Below are positions 1-13,000 of a DNA stretch of 64,000 nucleotides, piece by piece (within the stretch, counting starts at the first letter, position 1; each line of letters starts with the position of its first letter). The stretch is from Aphidius gifuensis (taxonomy: Eukaryota > Arthropoda > Insecta > Hymenoptera > Braconidae): positions 11,412,177 through 11,476,176 of the forward strand of contig NC_057791.1 in the NCBI RefSeq assembly GCF_014905175.1, written 5' to 3'. Under the pieces are notes generated by a model. It saw nothing but the letters and a program-made list of their open reading frames with translations, did not search any database and was not told the DNA's origin. The position numbers were made by a program, and so were the translations under genes.

Positions 1-341
1 ATCGCTGTGAACGTTCAGTACTTGATAAAATGGTAGTTTTTTTTCCTGTAGTTTTTGATCAGTTGAATCAGAATGGCAAACTTGAGTCTCGACGACTGAT
101 GAACTTAGATTGGTTTCTGTTTTTTCAAGCATACCTATTATAACAAACATTAGTTTTAGTAATAATATTTTTGAATTACAATTTAAATAAAGTAGTAAAG
201 AATAAGTATTATTATTGACATTTTCGATTTCATTATTTTATCAACAATTAATTTGTTGGGATCATTATCCATTCCAGATTCATCAGGGATTTGTGATGAT
301 AATGACAATTTTTCTGTCTCTTCACAACGTTCTGCGTTCAT
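1..341 (-). other. Possible exon(s) of an unrecognised gene at the left edge
   Basis: Two minus-strand open stretches are seen. One starts at an ATG near 341 (MNAERCEETEK..., acidic and Ser-rich). The other, from about 139 to the window edge, starts MLEKTETNLSSSVVETQ and stays open to base 1. An AG that could be an acceptor precedes the second. The phases do not join cleanly with the obvious donor, and I recognise no family. They could be exons of a gene nested in a SARDH intron, transposon-derived, or chance. Confidence 0.2.
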
Positions 342-499
342 ATTGAACCATTATAAAAAGAGATTAAGGGATTTCGTCAATTTTTTAAAACGAAGAGTGA
401 GACAACATTTTTCCTCTGTTTTTTGTCTTTTTCGCACTCATAGAAATATTGTGCTTCTCAAAGTCATCCGCAAGAGGTCTCTAGTGATTTTTCAATAAT

Positions 500-985
500 T
501 CCTCATAAAAATCAATTTTTTCATACTTTAATTATTAATTGTAAAAAAACTAAGCTCCAAACCCTTTTTATTTTTTTTCTATACGTTTTGTTTTGTCTCA
601 TTTTATAACCCGATAGTTTTTTTTTTCACGATGTCATATTGTCGATTAGAGATCTTGGTATTTTGATGGACTTTTTTTTGACAAAAATCGCATTCTCCAT
701 AAGAGCCCATGTTAAAAGTTGTCAACTTTGAAAACTAAGAAAAAAATAACGAGCTTCCAAACAATTACCAAAAAATTACATAAAATGTATTAGTATTTCA
801 AGAATCTACTGTATAAATTTCAAAGCATTCTCATATTCGGAAAAAAATCGACGAAATACCTTAATATAATATTTTTGTTTATTGTAATATTTTTATATAA
901 AATTATATAGTAATATAAGAATATAATATATATGTACACATAATAATATAAATATGTATAGGTATTTATACATGAATGGAAACAT
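500..985. repeat. AT-rich stretch sharing motifs with the MITE at 61888-62393
   Basis: The segment contains CTCCATAAGAGCCCATGTTA and a following block with a CATTCTCAT motif; both recur, slightly diverged, inside the TTAA-flanked element near 62210-62350. It is probably an old fragment of the same family. No gene was seen here. Confidence 0.35.
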
Positions 986-986
986 A

Positions 987-2085
987 CACTGAGAAAAAAA
1001 ATGTCTGCATTTAAGAGAAAAGTTGCTTAGATATAGCAAAATTTTGCTTGAAAGTTTTAGGCTTTGATTTAAAAAAAAAATGTATTAATTTAAACAAAAT
1101 AATTTTTAATTAAAGCAATTTATTTGATTAATTTAAGACAGTTTTTTTTTTATTTAAGAGAAAAGAGAATTAATTCAAGAGAAACTTTGCTAAAAAAGAA
1201 GCAAAAATATCCTTTAAATCAAGCGAATAAGCGGTCTAGTTAAGACAAAAGTTGCTAAAATTGAATGACATTTGATTTTACTTAATGGGTAAATCGTTTA
1301 ATTTAAGGATAATATTGATTGAATTAATAGAAAATTCTTTTTATACAAATGATAAATTAATTAATTTAAAAAAATTATGAATAAATTCAAGACAAAAAGC
1401 GATCTAGTTAAGACACAAGTTGCTAAAATTGAGCGACATTTCATTTAATTTAATGGGTAAGTCGTTTAACTTGAAGAAATTATCGATTAATTTGAAAAAA
1501 TTATGAATCAATTTAAAGCAGAAAAGCGTTCTAATCAAGACGAAAGTTGCTAAAATTGAGCGACATTTCTTTTAATTTAATGGGTAAGTCGTTTAACTTG
1601 AGCAAATTATCGATTAATTTAAAAAAATTATGAATCAATTTAAAGCAGAAAAGCGTTCTAATCAAGACGAAAATTGCTAAAATTGAGCGACATTTCTTTT
1701 AATTTAATGGTTAAGTCGTTTAATTTGAGGATAATATTGATTAAGTTAATAGAAAATTGTTTTCATACAAAAGAAAAATGGATTAATTCAAAAAAATTAT
1801 GAATCAATTTAAAACAAAAAGCGATCTAGTTAAGACACAAGTTGCTAAAATTAAGCAACATTTGATTTAATTTAATGGGTAAGTCGTTTAACTGGAAGAA
1901 ATTATCAATTAATTTAAAAAAATTCTGAATCAATTTAAAGCAGAAAAGCAATCTAATCGAGACAGAAGTTGCTAAAATTGAGCGACATTTCATTTAATTT
2001 AATAGTTAAGTCGTTTAATTTAAGGAAGTTATAGATTAAATTAATAGAAAATTGTTTTTATTTTTGATTCAAAGAAATGAAAATA
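987..2085. repeat. Tandem repeat array with 127-bp and 168-bp spacing
   Basis: The anchor TTGCTAAAATTGAGCGACAT (with variants) recurs at about 1253, 1421, 1548, 1675, 1843 and 1970, giving spacings of 168, 127, 127, 168 and 127. The longer unit contains about 41 extra bases (a TAATAGAAAATT-type block). The array follows a CACTGAGAAAAAAAATG motif at about 987 that resembles EnSpm-type termini, but no matching right end was found. Confidence 0.7.
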
Positions 2086-2103
2086 GAAAAAAAAATTATT
2101 AAA

Positions 2104-2546
2104 ATATCATCTCGAGGTAAAAACAAGTCAACCATAAAAATTTGGGAATGGGCCGAGAATAAAAACTAATTTTTTTATAACTGATTAAAAAAAAATTTTT
2201 TACCAATTTTAAAATAATCTAATTTTAGAATAATCTAATAATGGTTTCTTGTAGAGAAATCAAAAATAAAAATAAATGATATCTGGGCAAATTTAGGTTC
2301 TTTCCATATTTCGAGGGTAAAAGCTTCAAAAATTGAATTTTAAGAATCGCAGTTTTTCTATCTTTCCATCCTTGAATATAGGGAAAAACAAAATTCATCG
2401 AGATATCATTTATTTCTATTTTTGATTTCTCTACAAGAAACCATTATTAAATTTTTTTATTTTTAAAGATCGTAAAAAAATTAGTAATTATTCTCGGCCC
2501 ATTCCCAAAATTTTATGGGTGACTTGTTTTTACCTCGAGATGATAT
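2104..2546. repeat. Fold-back element, about 440 bp
   Basis: The left end (ATATCATCTCGAGGTAAAAA) is the reverse complement of the right end, and the two arms pair over most of their length around an AT-rich centre. It is non-coding. Confidence 0.7.
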
Positions 2547-2590
2547 GGGAAAAATTTCAGAATTTTAAACCTGGTCTAATTTGAGAATAG

Positions 2591-2729
2591 TATATTTCGT
2601 TACAAGTGCCCACTCAGAGAGTGTGCTCTCAACGAATTTGGAGGGGCAAGCACGAGCCTTGGCGAGTGTTTCCCCTCCAAATGAGTTGTGAGCGGGCTCT
2701 CTGATTGGGCACATGTAACGAACTATATT
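2591..2729. mobile_element. Small inverted-repeat MITE
   Basis: The left arm (TATATTTCGTTACAAGTGCC) pairs with the right arm (GGGCACATGTAACGAACTATA). The interior contains a second hairpin around GGAGGGGCAAGCAC/GTGTTTCCCCTCC. Confidence 0.55.
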
Positions 2730-2839
2730 TTATGTTACTAGGAACAGTGGTAATAATGTGTGAATTTCCAAAAAGCGCACTACCCCTCTTACGCTTTGGA
2801 AATTCACACATTATTCCCACTGCCCTTGTAACATAAAAT
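2727..2839. mobile_element. Small inverted-repeat MITE
   Basis: The left ATTTTATGTTAC...GTGTGAATTTCC pairs with the right GGAAATTCACAC...GTAACATAAAAT, leaving a short central loop. It abuts the preceding hairpin element. Confidence 0.6.
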
Positions 2840-2894
2840 TATTTTATGGTGTAAAAATGGTGGAAAAGAATTGGAAAAAAATAAGTTCGTTTTT

Positions 2895-2990
2895 TGGTCC
2901 AAAATACACCTAGCAAAAAATTTCCAAGTGAATCGGTTGGGGTCAGGCCGATGACTCGGTGATTTGACTTGGAATGCCCCATATATATTA
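2895..2990. repeat. Single end of a fold-back family
   Basis: GGGGTCAGGCCGATGACTCGG...GGAATGCCCCATATATA resembles the ends at 32054-32140 and 32424-33418 (ATATATGTGGCGTTC...GGCCTGACCC). Only one end is present here. Confidence 0.4.
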
Positions 2991-3058
2991 ATATAATATA
3001 TATTATATTATATACCAATAAACTAAAATTTCGACAATAATAATGCTATGGTGCCGGC

Positions 3059-3955
3059 CAGAGTTGGGTAGGTAAGATACCTTGGTATCTTACATAGGTA
3101 AGATACCATGTAAGATACTGTATCTTACATCATTGGTTTCATACATTGAGGTATCTCACACTGCGTTACCATCGCCTCCTATGATTTTTTAGTGGAACCT
3201 TCATGCCAAAATTTTTTTTTTATTCGATAAATACATGTCATTTATTTATTCAATAAATAAAAATCCCAAGAACAAGCAGTAGCTAAGGAAAAGATGGAGC
3301 TAAGGAATTACAGTTGCTGAAGTGGGTATAAAGAATTATTTTTTGAGCAACTGTAATTCCTTAGCCACGCATCTTTTCCTTAGCTACTGCTTTTCCTTAG
3401 ACATTTTTATTTATTTTATGAATAAAATACATGTAAATCTATTTTTTAAAAATACAAATGTCCAAGGAAAAGCAGTAGCTAAGGAAAAGATGTAGCTAAG
3501 GAATTACAGTTGCCAAAAAATTTCTGTTTTAAGCAACATTACTTTCTTAAAACATAATTGTTTGGCAACATTAATTTCCGAGTTACATCTTTTCTTAGCC
3601 ACTGCTTCTCCTTGATATCTTATATATTTATTTAAGGTGAAACACCAGTTCTGTTTTACCGGTAAAGTCTGTATGTTTTATATATACAAAAAAAATACTA
3701 TTATTATTATTGAAATTTTTTCCTATATAAAACACATGGGCTCTACCGGTAAAACAGAATAACTGGTGTTTCACCTTAAACAAATAAAATACATGTACCA
3801 ACATATATCGAGCAATGACAGCTAATTGTCGAGTCGACAGTCGGTAAGAATGTTCAAAAATGGCGTCTCAGGTATCTTACAGTTTCTTACAGTATCTTAC
3901 AGTATCTTACTGTAAGTGTAAGAAACCTCAAAAATCGACCATTTACCCATCACTG
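3059..3955. mobile_element. hAT-like MITE with perfect 8-bp target duplication
   Basis: The termini are CAGAGTTGGGTA and TACCCATCACTG, i.e. CAGnGnTGGGTA inverted repeats. The element is flanked by identical 8-bp copies of GTGCCGGC (3051-3058 and 3956-3963), the signature of hAT transposition. The interior carries a GTAAGATAC-rich subterminal block on both sides and two tandem hairpins built from TAGCTAAGGAA words (about 3260-3600). It has no coding capacity. Two related copies lie at 61695-62847 and 63175-64000. Confidence 0.85.
3646..3775. mobile_element. piggyBac-like MITE (TTAA flanks) nested in the hAT-like MITE
   Basis: TTAA lies at 3642-3645 and 3776-3779 around inverted repeats GGTGAAACACCAGTT / AACTGGTGTTTCACC, with an internal TTTTACCGGTA inverted motif. 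TTAA duplication is characteristic of piggyBac-type insertion. At 130 bp it is non-coding. Confidence 0.75.
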
Positions 3956-3984
3956 GTGCCGGCTATGACAACCATGAGACCAAC

Positions 3985-4150
3985 ACTATGAAGCGATATT
4001 TTCATTTTTTAGTTGTATATGCTATATGTATACGCTATGCATTATGTATACTGCCTATGCTATATGTATACTGCCTATGCCTGGCATATATGATATGTAT
4101 ACTATGCTATATGTATGCTGCCTATGCTGTATGTATACGTTTTAAACTAT
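3985..4150. repeat. Degenerate microsatellite-like repeat (TATGCTATATGTATACTGCC)
   Basis: Several imperfect tandem copies of a roughly 20-bp unit of the type GCTATATGTATACTGCCTAT. The open frame here encodes only a repetitive Tyr/Cys string and is not a gene. The following stretch to 4377 holds nothing recognisable. Confidence 0.55.
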
Positions 4151-4377
4151 ACATATTTAGATTTGACCAAAACAATGATAAGAAATATGTTATATAATAA
4201 AGTAGGCTGGTTCCAATTGAATATTTTGTAATAGATTGTAATCTTCAAACCAAAAATATAATCAATGAGAATCTTTCTTTTTTGTCGGATCATGCTTCGT
4301 CAAATGCCTGTTCGAGTGTAATAGCATCATTCAATTTAAATTTTCACCTCTACCAACAAGAAACGAGATGTATGTTG

Positions 4378-6356
4378 TAACCGATTTTCTGAACTGCGCG
4401 TCGAGAACTATCGGCCAATGTTAACAACGAGGATTTCTTACCATCTTTCTCTAAATCACCAGGGGGAGCCATGTTGGTTATCTCGGAAGCCAACAGCCCT
4501 AGGAGTAACGAGAACAAAACGTGAACCTAACCCAGTTTTAGAAACGGTAGGGGGGCGCGGTCCACCTGTTAGGATTATGAAATACAAAACCAAACCTGAA
4601 TATAGCTATCCTGAACCAAGTATAGTGTATTACATACGTCTATATTACATTGCAACTATACTATAGGAAAATACTGACGTCACAAGTATCATAAGTGTAG
4701 GAGCAAATATTGTACATGTGAAATGAGTATTTTGTATAGGGAACCATACAGCGAGCCATCGAGATCAGGTCTTACACTTAAGTTGCCATTGCAATAATAA
4801 TATATCTCAAGCGTGATCATTAGTATTAGTCTGTCATTGGAAATTCGGACAGAGTTTCACAAGGACCGAACTTCTGATACCTAGAGAACCTTCACAAGAA
4901 ATCCAAACGATGTAGAGAGAACCAGTAATAAACCATAGAGATCCAGTCAAGAGAAGGTAGTGATCAATCGGGAGCCAGACAAGTGCAGACAAGTACTGTC
5001 GTCTCACGACAACGTAAAGTGCTAAGCTACTGAAGGTTCTCTTTTCCCACTCACACGCTCTCCCACCTATCGCCCCGGACACGCGCAGCACGCTTTCCTT
5101 GCCCGCAACACGAATAGAATTACGATTGAGCAATTGAGCAATTGAGGTTTGAGGTATCCAGACATGTTACGGGATATCGAGTATACAGGATGTCTCGTAA
5201 GTCGCGCATGCCAGGTATACCACGAGGAAGCGTTTAATATACGTGAATTACGACGCTTTGTTCGAGTTATTAACGGTTGACCAATGACATCGAGCGTCGA
5301 TATTATCATTATGGCGTCTGAACCCACGTGTTTACGGATTAAATGTTTTGTTTTTAATTAATTAAAATTCGAACCCAGATAGAGCTAAATCATAAATTCG
5401 CTGGATGAATGCGCAGCTGCATACTCACACACATAGCACTAACACTCATTACACATGAAAAATATAACTTATAATTTAAAATCACATTTATATTTTTGAT
5501 CACTTTATGTGATTTATTTTTTGATCACATTTTAATTTAAAATACTTTTATATTTTTTTTGATCACATTATGTGATTATTCTATCAATGTGATCAATAAA
5601 TAAATCACATAATGTGATCAAAAATATAAATGTGATTTTAAATTAGAGAAGATCATATTTTTGATCACATTATGTGATTTATTTATTGATCACATTGATA
5701 GAATAATCACATAATGTGATCAAAAAAATATAAAAGTATTTTAAATTAAAATGTGATCAAAAAAGAAATCACATAATGTGATCAAAAATATAAATGTGAT
5801 TTTAAATTATAAGTGATTATTTTGTCATAATTAGTGTGTGCGTATGCAGCTGCGCATTCATCCAGCGAATTTATGATTGAGCTCTATCTGGCGTTCGAAT
5901 TTTGAATTAATTAAAAAAACAAAAACATTTTAATCCATGGCGCGTAAACACACACGTGGGTTCAGACGCCATAATGATGATAATTATCGACGCTCGATTC
6001 TCATTGGTCAACTTAAAACGTGAATAACTCGGGCACAAAGCGTCGTAGACCCAAAATTTAAAAACACGTACTATTTAAAATTTCACGTTCAATCTCGTGG
6101 TATACCTGGCATGCGTGACTTACGAGACATCCTGTATACGCATTATGTGCCACTATTGACACCATATGTAATGGACTTGACCCTTCACAGAGCTTGAGCA
6201 GTGATCCTTTTGAATTAATAACCACCAACTCCCATTAGTTATTAATAATCCAATCGACAACAAATTAATAATCAGAACTCATTACTCCAATAACAAGATC
6301 TTTCTATTGATTAATTATTCCGAGAACCGGGGAAATAATAAATTTCGTTACGATGT
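4378..6356 (+). mobile_element. Fragment of a non-coding LTR retroelement, interrupted by a TA-flanked fold-back
   Basis: The segment 4378-5180 matches the interior of the LTR element at 17074-20354 (starting GTAACCGATTTTCTG, with the GGGGGAGCCATGTTGG block). The segment from about 6145 to 6356 matches its LTR and ends AATAAATTTCGTTAC. The two parts are split by the element at 5184-6136. No gag/pol reading frame is present; short open frames are chance. Confidence 0.65.
5184..6136. mobile_element. Tc1/mariner-like fold-back element with TA target duplication
   Basis: Long inverted repeats of roughly 300 bp start TACAGGATGTCTCGTAAGTC on the left and end with its complement on the right, flanked by TA on both sides. 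The centre is a further palindrome of alternating GATCACATTATGTGATT words. There is no transposase, so the element is non-autonomous. It is inserted into the LTR-element fragment. Confidence 0.75.
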
Positions 6357-6671
6357 ATATGCAAATTTGATTAAATACTTCCTGAGCGTACATTTGGAAT
6401 GAATTATTACGTACCCATAATTGGTTTGTGGTCTGGCGTAAAACTTTCTGGACCACAAACTGTTGATTTAATTCCTGTAGTCGACAATTTTGGTATCAAT
6501 TCAATCATTGATTTAACATGCACATTAAAAATTGTCCAGTCAAGTTCATATAGACAAAATGAGAAATCACCAGGTAACTAATAAACAATAAATTGATTAT
6601 AAAAAAATATAATAACAAAACTTTAATTATTTATTTTATAATAAATGAAGACTATTATTTGATTATATTAC

Positions 6672-7004
6672 TGATTTCAAGATTACTGGATTCGGCTCGT
6701 AACCTCCAATATGAAGTGAATTACCCTGGACTTTAAGGTAAATGCTACTATCATGGTCTCGAATGTTTGGCATACCCTGGACACCTTCAATTGCTTCGGT
6801 GACAACATATGCATGTTTCATTGGAATAAGTGGTATATCAAGACCAGCCGTTTTTGATAAATTTTTAGACCACACTCCAGCTGCATTTAACACACAATTT
6901 GTGCGTATTGTACCATATGGCGTTTCTACTCCAGTCACGTTTTTTGACGCACCAAAACCATTATCTTGAATTAATATTCGAGTGACTGGGCATTCTTCAA
7001 TAAT
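6672..7004 (-). CDS. SARDH: SARDH exon 5
   Basis: The acceptor is TTTTTCAG at 7005-7012. The exon gives 111 codons beginning IIEECPVTRI and containing VLNAAGVWSKNL, MKHAYVVTEAIEGVQGMPNI and RDHDSSIYLKVQGNSLHIGG, ending NPVILKS before donor GTAATA. These match the substrate-domain strand order of SARDH. The frame is intact. The next expected exon (the segment following the GGYE-NP block) is not visible to the left within this window. Confidence 0.92.
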
Positions 7005-10000
7005 CTGAAAAAGAAAAATTCTCTGTTACTTCTGAAGTAAGTCGAGTATCCTGTTATCTTAACATTTGTCTGTTAAAGAGCGACACATAGACCACTCAGA
7101 CTCAGTTGTGTTATTTATCATCAAGTACTCTTTTGACCCACAGAGTTAACACTGATAAACACCTACGGAGCGTGACACCGTTATTATTATCATGTCACCG
7201 AGAACAGAAGAATTGTCGATTCTCGTTATAATATAAAATTAAGATATATCAAAATAATTGTAACAACAATAAACAGTTTTAGAAAATTGAAGAATAATTA
7301 TGATAATAATAGTATGACTGGAAGTGCCACCCGTGGCATTCCCCGAGGAACGAAATTTATATATATCTTTATATATCTTTATATATTCACATATAACTTT
7401 ATAAAATTTTATATAATTTTATATAATTTTATATAATTATATAAAAATTTAAAAAATTTTCAAACTCTCTATATATAATTATATACAACTTTATAAAGTT
7501 ACATACAGCTATATATAATTTTATAAAGTTATATATAAATGTGTACAAACTTGTGAACGATTTGTGTATAAGTATATATAATTATATAAAGCTATATATT
7601 TCTATATATGTAGCTGTATAAAGTTTCATATAGTTTTATAAAAGTATATAAACTTGTATATGAATATACGAAGATATTTTTACTCAAGGAACGATCGTTA
7701 TAAAGGTATATAAAGTTATGTATATAATTGTATATAACTATATATAACTTTATATACCTTTATAAGGTTATATATAGCTGTATATAGCAGTATAAATAAG
7801 TTTCCTACATGTACAGTTTTATATAATTATATTAACCTTCATAGAACATAATATTTATAAATTAGTGAACCAAAGTTACAAATAATAATATAGAGCGAGT
7901 TCTACGCGTTAATTCATTTATAACAAAGATTCTCTATTATTTCTTAAAATGTAAGTCACATTGCACCATAAATATTATTTTAATAAAAAATGTATCACAT
8001 ATTCTTTCTAATAAAACGTGGTATTTTATAGACATAGTCACCGACCCGTATGACAAGTCTTATGTTCTGTACCATACTGAATTTGATCAACATATATTCG
8101 CTGGCTTCTTTAATTGGAATAATGTGTTCTATTCGGATTCCAACAGCATCATGAACGAAAAATGATAGGCTATTATCGAAAAAAAGGTCAATAAGTATAA
8201 TATGTTAAGTATGCAAGCAAAGAATGTATAATAAGGTCAATAGAGTTTACACGGAAAAAAAATTTCATCAAATTTTACTATGCTGCCACATTACCAAAGA
8301 ACTATCTTTTAGCTATTAAAAAATTTACTATCATTTTAACGAAAAAAAACAATTGTAGTCTTGAAAAATTAAAATGTACCATAGCAATTTTCTTACGTTT
8401 TTTTTTTTTGCTATTTCCCGATGAAAAAATTACAACGCATAAAGAAATTTTTACAGAAACCAAATTTAAAATTTAAAATAATCCAGCCTAAAAATTACAT
8501 TGCAGCATAGCAAAAAATGTTTTTTTTTTTTTTGCTTTGTATATTTATAAAATTTACTCTGCTGTTGTGGACAAAATTGAAATGATCCTCTGAAAATTTA
8601 CAATGTAGCATAGTAATTTTAATAACTTTCTTGGCATTCCTGTACGTGTCACTAACAAATACAAAGCAACATATTTAAAATTACAATGGGGCATAGCAAA
8701 ATTGATGACGGACTCAGAAATGTCAACTGCCTCCACTTTTTAGTCGACTGCGCAGGCGTGACTTTTGCTTGTTGATGTAAAACAAATAAATTTTTATTTT
8801 CACATGCGTTATCGTGGCGCATCGGATACTGCGTAGGGTTGGTAACCGAAAGGTATGGGGTTCAAGTCCTGAGCCTGGACAGTTTTATGTCTACGTATTT
8901 AATGTAGAAAAAAAAAAAAAAAAAAAAAGAACATTTCTTTATAATATTTTTTTTGAGCATTCATCAACAAAGCAAATTTTGCGTTTGACCATTTTAAAAT
9001 ACAGTTATATATATACATTTATACAATTTTATATACCTTTATGCACTTTGTATGAAGTTTTATATAGTTATATAAAGTTTTATACAACATGTTATATATA
9101 GCTTTATAAATAAAGTGGCAATATAAAACCATATATAACTTTATACAACTTTAGAAAATTTTATACAATTATATAAAGTTATATATAAATTTCGTTCCTC
9201 GGGTCGATGCTCAGCAGCCCATCGCGCGTTATCTATATAGGTCAACGAGTAGCTGACTCTTGGTTGATTTTTTATGTACCAATATTGGTATGTCGATGCT
9301 TGTATGGCCAGCTCTTTTTAAGCCATGAATCAACCATGTTTCGATAAATTCATGGTTGACGCAGACAGGATAGATATCTAAGTCAAAGCTGGCTGATCGA
9401 AGGCTGGTCAGGTTTATTAAAGACTCGCCAACCTATAACTTGCGATTCATCGGCCAAGAGTCAGCAGTAGTGTAACTAGTAGATTTCTATATCAGAGGGC
9501 GGTCAGAAAAAAGTAGATCGGAAGGGACGAAGGACTGCAACCTGGTCAGTAAAACAGAGATGGTGAAAAAATATAAATATGACATTTTAACGTGAGAATT
9601 CCCAATTGTCATGTGTGAGTAATGCAGAGATGGTAAAGAAATTTGAATATATTATTTGAATGTGTGATTTCCCATTTGCCTTGTGTCGGTAATACAGACT
9701 TGACCGGGAAAAATCAAATTTTGTCATTTTAACGTGAGATTTCTCATGTCTCATATCCCATGTTCGCTGTCTCATGTCCCATGTCTCAAGTTTCATGTCT
9801 TATGGCTTATGTCTTATAGATAATGTCTTATAGCTCATGTCTCATATCTCATGCCTTACGAACATATATATTTTTAAATTGAATGTTTCTGTAACTAGGA
9901 AAAAATTGAAATGAAAATAAAAAAAATTGTATTGCATATTTGGTTGACACATGGAACTTGATCGCAGTCTGTATATATCTTAGAATATTACTTTGCATTT

Positions 10001-13000
10001 CATTTTGTGTTAATCTTTTTTTATTTATCGAAGAAATTTGCTGACTCCTAACACAAGATTAACTTACATTTACTGTAAATTTCTTTTATTTATTAAATTT
10101 GCAGATTTTGAACACAAGATTAACTTACATTTTTTCTTAATTTCTTTTATAAAATTTGCACGTGAGAATTTGCTGATTGTGAATCATTTCAGTCGCTACT
10201 CCTTTTGCTCTTTTTATTTTTTTTATTTCTATATAAGCTAGAAGTTATTGTGAAATATTGTCATTCGAAAATCGAGACTGTTTAAAGGAAGTTCTTACTA
10301 AATACATAATCCAAGCAGAAAAAAGGTAAGAAAGATTTATTTATGTTTATACCTTTACTATTATTTATTTATTTATTGGACAATATTTATTAATTAAAAT
10401 GTACACATCATATAATAGTCTATGTTTGCGCTGTTTTTTGTAGACATACAACCCAATTTGTATCATTTTTTTTCTTATTTTTTTGTAATGTTTCGTATTT
10501 TGGTAATACAAGTGCTGAACCTTTTTTGCTTTCTACTTTGTTTTCTCAAAGACTTGACCAACAGTGAAATATAATGTTTATATTTTTGTGTCCTGTTTGT
10601 CAGAAATGCACCATCAGCTTTGAAATTTTTACGATAATTCAAACGATAATTTATTGTTTTTTGATTTTTGAATGGTATACATAGTATCATTATTTTGAGT
10701 CTTGTCATAAGGGTTTATCATTCTACGGTCTCCAATTTGTTTCTCGATCATCTAAATTTTTTCTTTATCTTTATTATATCATCGTATGTATCATCATCAT
10801 AACCATCACCACTAATATTATCCTTATAAAAAGTTGACGGATCGATAAAATTTTTTTCATCATTTTATTTTTCTTCTGGCGCGTATTCTCCGTCTTGGTT
10901 TTCATCATCTTTTTTAAATGCTTGTTTTTTATTGGAACTTGGTGCTGATTTTTGTTTTAATACATTTGCTAGAATTTTTTTAGTCGTTCAGTAATAGGTC
11001 CTAACACTTCACTTGTTATTCTCTTATTTTCAACTCGACCATATTTAATTAATTCATGTTTACGTCTTATAAAGTCACTTGCTTGTTCAATTTTATGCAA
11101 TAGTGATTTTTCAGCATGTAAGTTTGTATGTTTTATGATAGATAAAGATGCTGTTGACAGTTAACAATACACAATCCTACCGTCTTTATCTTAGAATTGT
11201 TACAAGTAAATGGCATGTTTACAAGTCTGGTTTTCCACTGGCTTTGCTCTGGCTTTTGTCTGATTTTACTCTTGGTTAACTCTGGGTTCCCTCTGGCTTT
11301 TGTATTGCCACAGATAAATTTCGATTTTTTTTTATTCTTCACGTGAAAAATTAATTTTAACATTGAAAAAGTCTGTAAAATTCATCTGCAAAATCGGTTA
11401 CTCCTGCCTTTCACCCGCTGAGACATCATTTGACTTCATTGAACGTCAATGATGACCAATGACGACTCAACCTCCACCGTCCTTCAATTCGGCAATTGAA
11501 AAATTCAGTGAATTATTATTGCAAAAAGAAATTGCGTTTGTTTTGCCAGAATTTAAAGGCTCACAAAATACACCTCCCACACTATTTGGTAATAAACTTC
11601 CATGTCTTTTTTCGCATGGTTTTTTTCAGAGTAGTTTTTGCACAATTTGATTAAAATTTATGACTGGCAACTTTAATGGTTGTTCTTGAAATTCCATGTT
11701 TTTTACAACTGAATAAGCTGCTTGCTTAATTTGTACTAACGCGAAAACATATAAATATCTGGGATTTTATTGAACAAAGATTGAGCATCGACGTGCAATT
11801 AAAAAAAAAAAAGGAAGGGCTTGATAAAAGATTAGCTCGTGGAGATGGTGGTGTTAATCCATTGGATGAACATTGTCGTGAGCATGATATAATTTACTCA
11901 GAAAATCCTGACAATCTTGAAGAACGACATAAAGGTGATAAAATACGTGCCGATAAAGCTTTGCAACGTGTTTTCGCCAAAAATTCATCACTTACTGGAA
12001 GAGCTGTAGTGGTGCTGTAAAAAAAGTTAGTGGAAAAAAAAAAATTCATTTACCACGAATTTTACCTCTACCATCAAATAAAGAAAATAACAGTGATGGT
12101 AGTATACTACCATTTTTTATATCACTATTTGCTGGATTAAGTGCATCTGGTGCTATGACGGTCAGTGCAACAACAATTTTAGAAACAATAAATGTTGTGC
12201 ATGCAGCAAAAAAATTATACCGAGAAAATCAACGTCATAATAAAAAAATGGAATCAATTGTATTGGGCAAAAGATTATCGATCATTTTACAAAAGAGGAC
12301 TAGGTTTTTCTTTGAATCCAGCAAAGAAAGTAAACTTAAAGAATAAAAAAAACTTGTAACGCTACTACATCGAGCTTTCACAAATATTGATATTATCAAA
12401 TACGCCAAAGCTTTTCAAATTCCTTATTTCTAGGGAGTTTCCATGAGAAACGGTTAACCAATAATTTGTCTTTGTAAAAATGAGTCAGCAATTGTAAATC
12501 TTGATGATAAAGATAGCGCTGGTACACATTGGGCTGCATATAAAAAACGTCTCAATGATGTCATGTATTTTGATAGCTTTGGTGATTTGAAGCCTCCACA
12601 AGAGCTGATTAATTATCTCGGTATTGGTAGCATTCACTATAATTATAAAAAAATCAAAATTATAATACAATTGTTTGCGGTCATCTATGTCCCAAGTTTC
12701 TGGCTGGTAAGAGACTATAAACAATCATTACACTTCCTGGAATAATCATTAGTCATGGATGATTCATTTACGTTAACATTGTCAGGCTGGTCATCGACTC
12801 TTGAAACACAATACTTTCCGCTGATTGAGTTGTCACTTGTCAGCAAACAAAAATTATGTTGTTGGGCTTGTCGAGCTTACAACATTTAATTCTATACCAA
12901 ATATTGATATTGGTAATAATATTGAAAGATGTAAAGTGATTACGATTCCACCAGGAAGTTATGAAATTAAGGATATTGGAAGTTATATCCAAAAAGCATT

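Noticed and set aside
1..6671. Search for the next SARDH exon (3' of exon 5)
   Set aside because: No stretch matching the segment expected after the GGYE-NP block was found on the minus strand; the exon is presumably left of the window.
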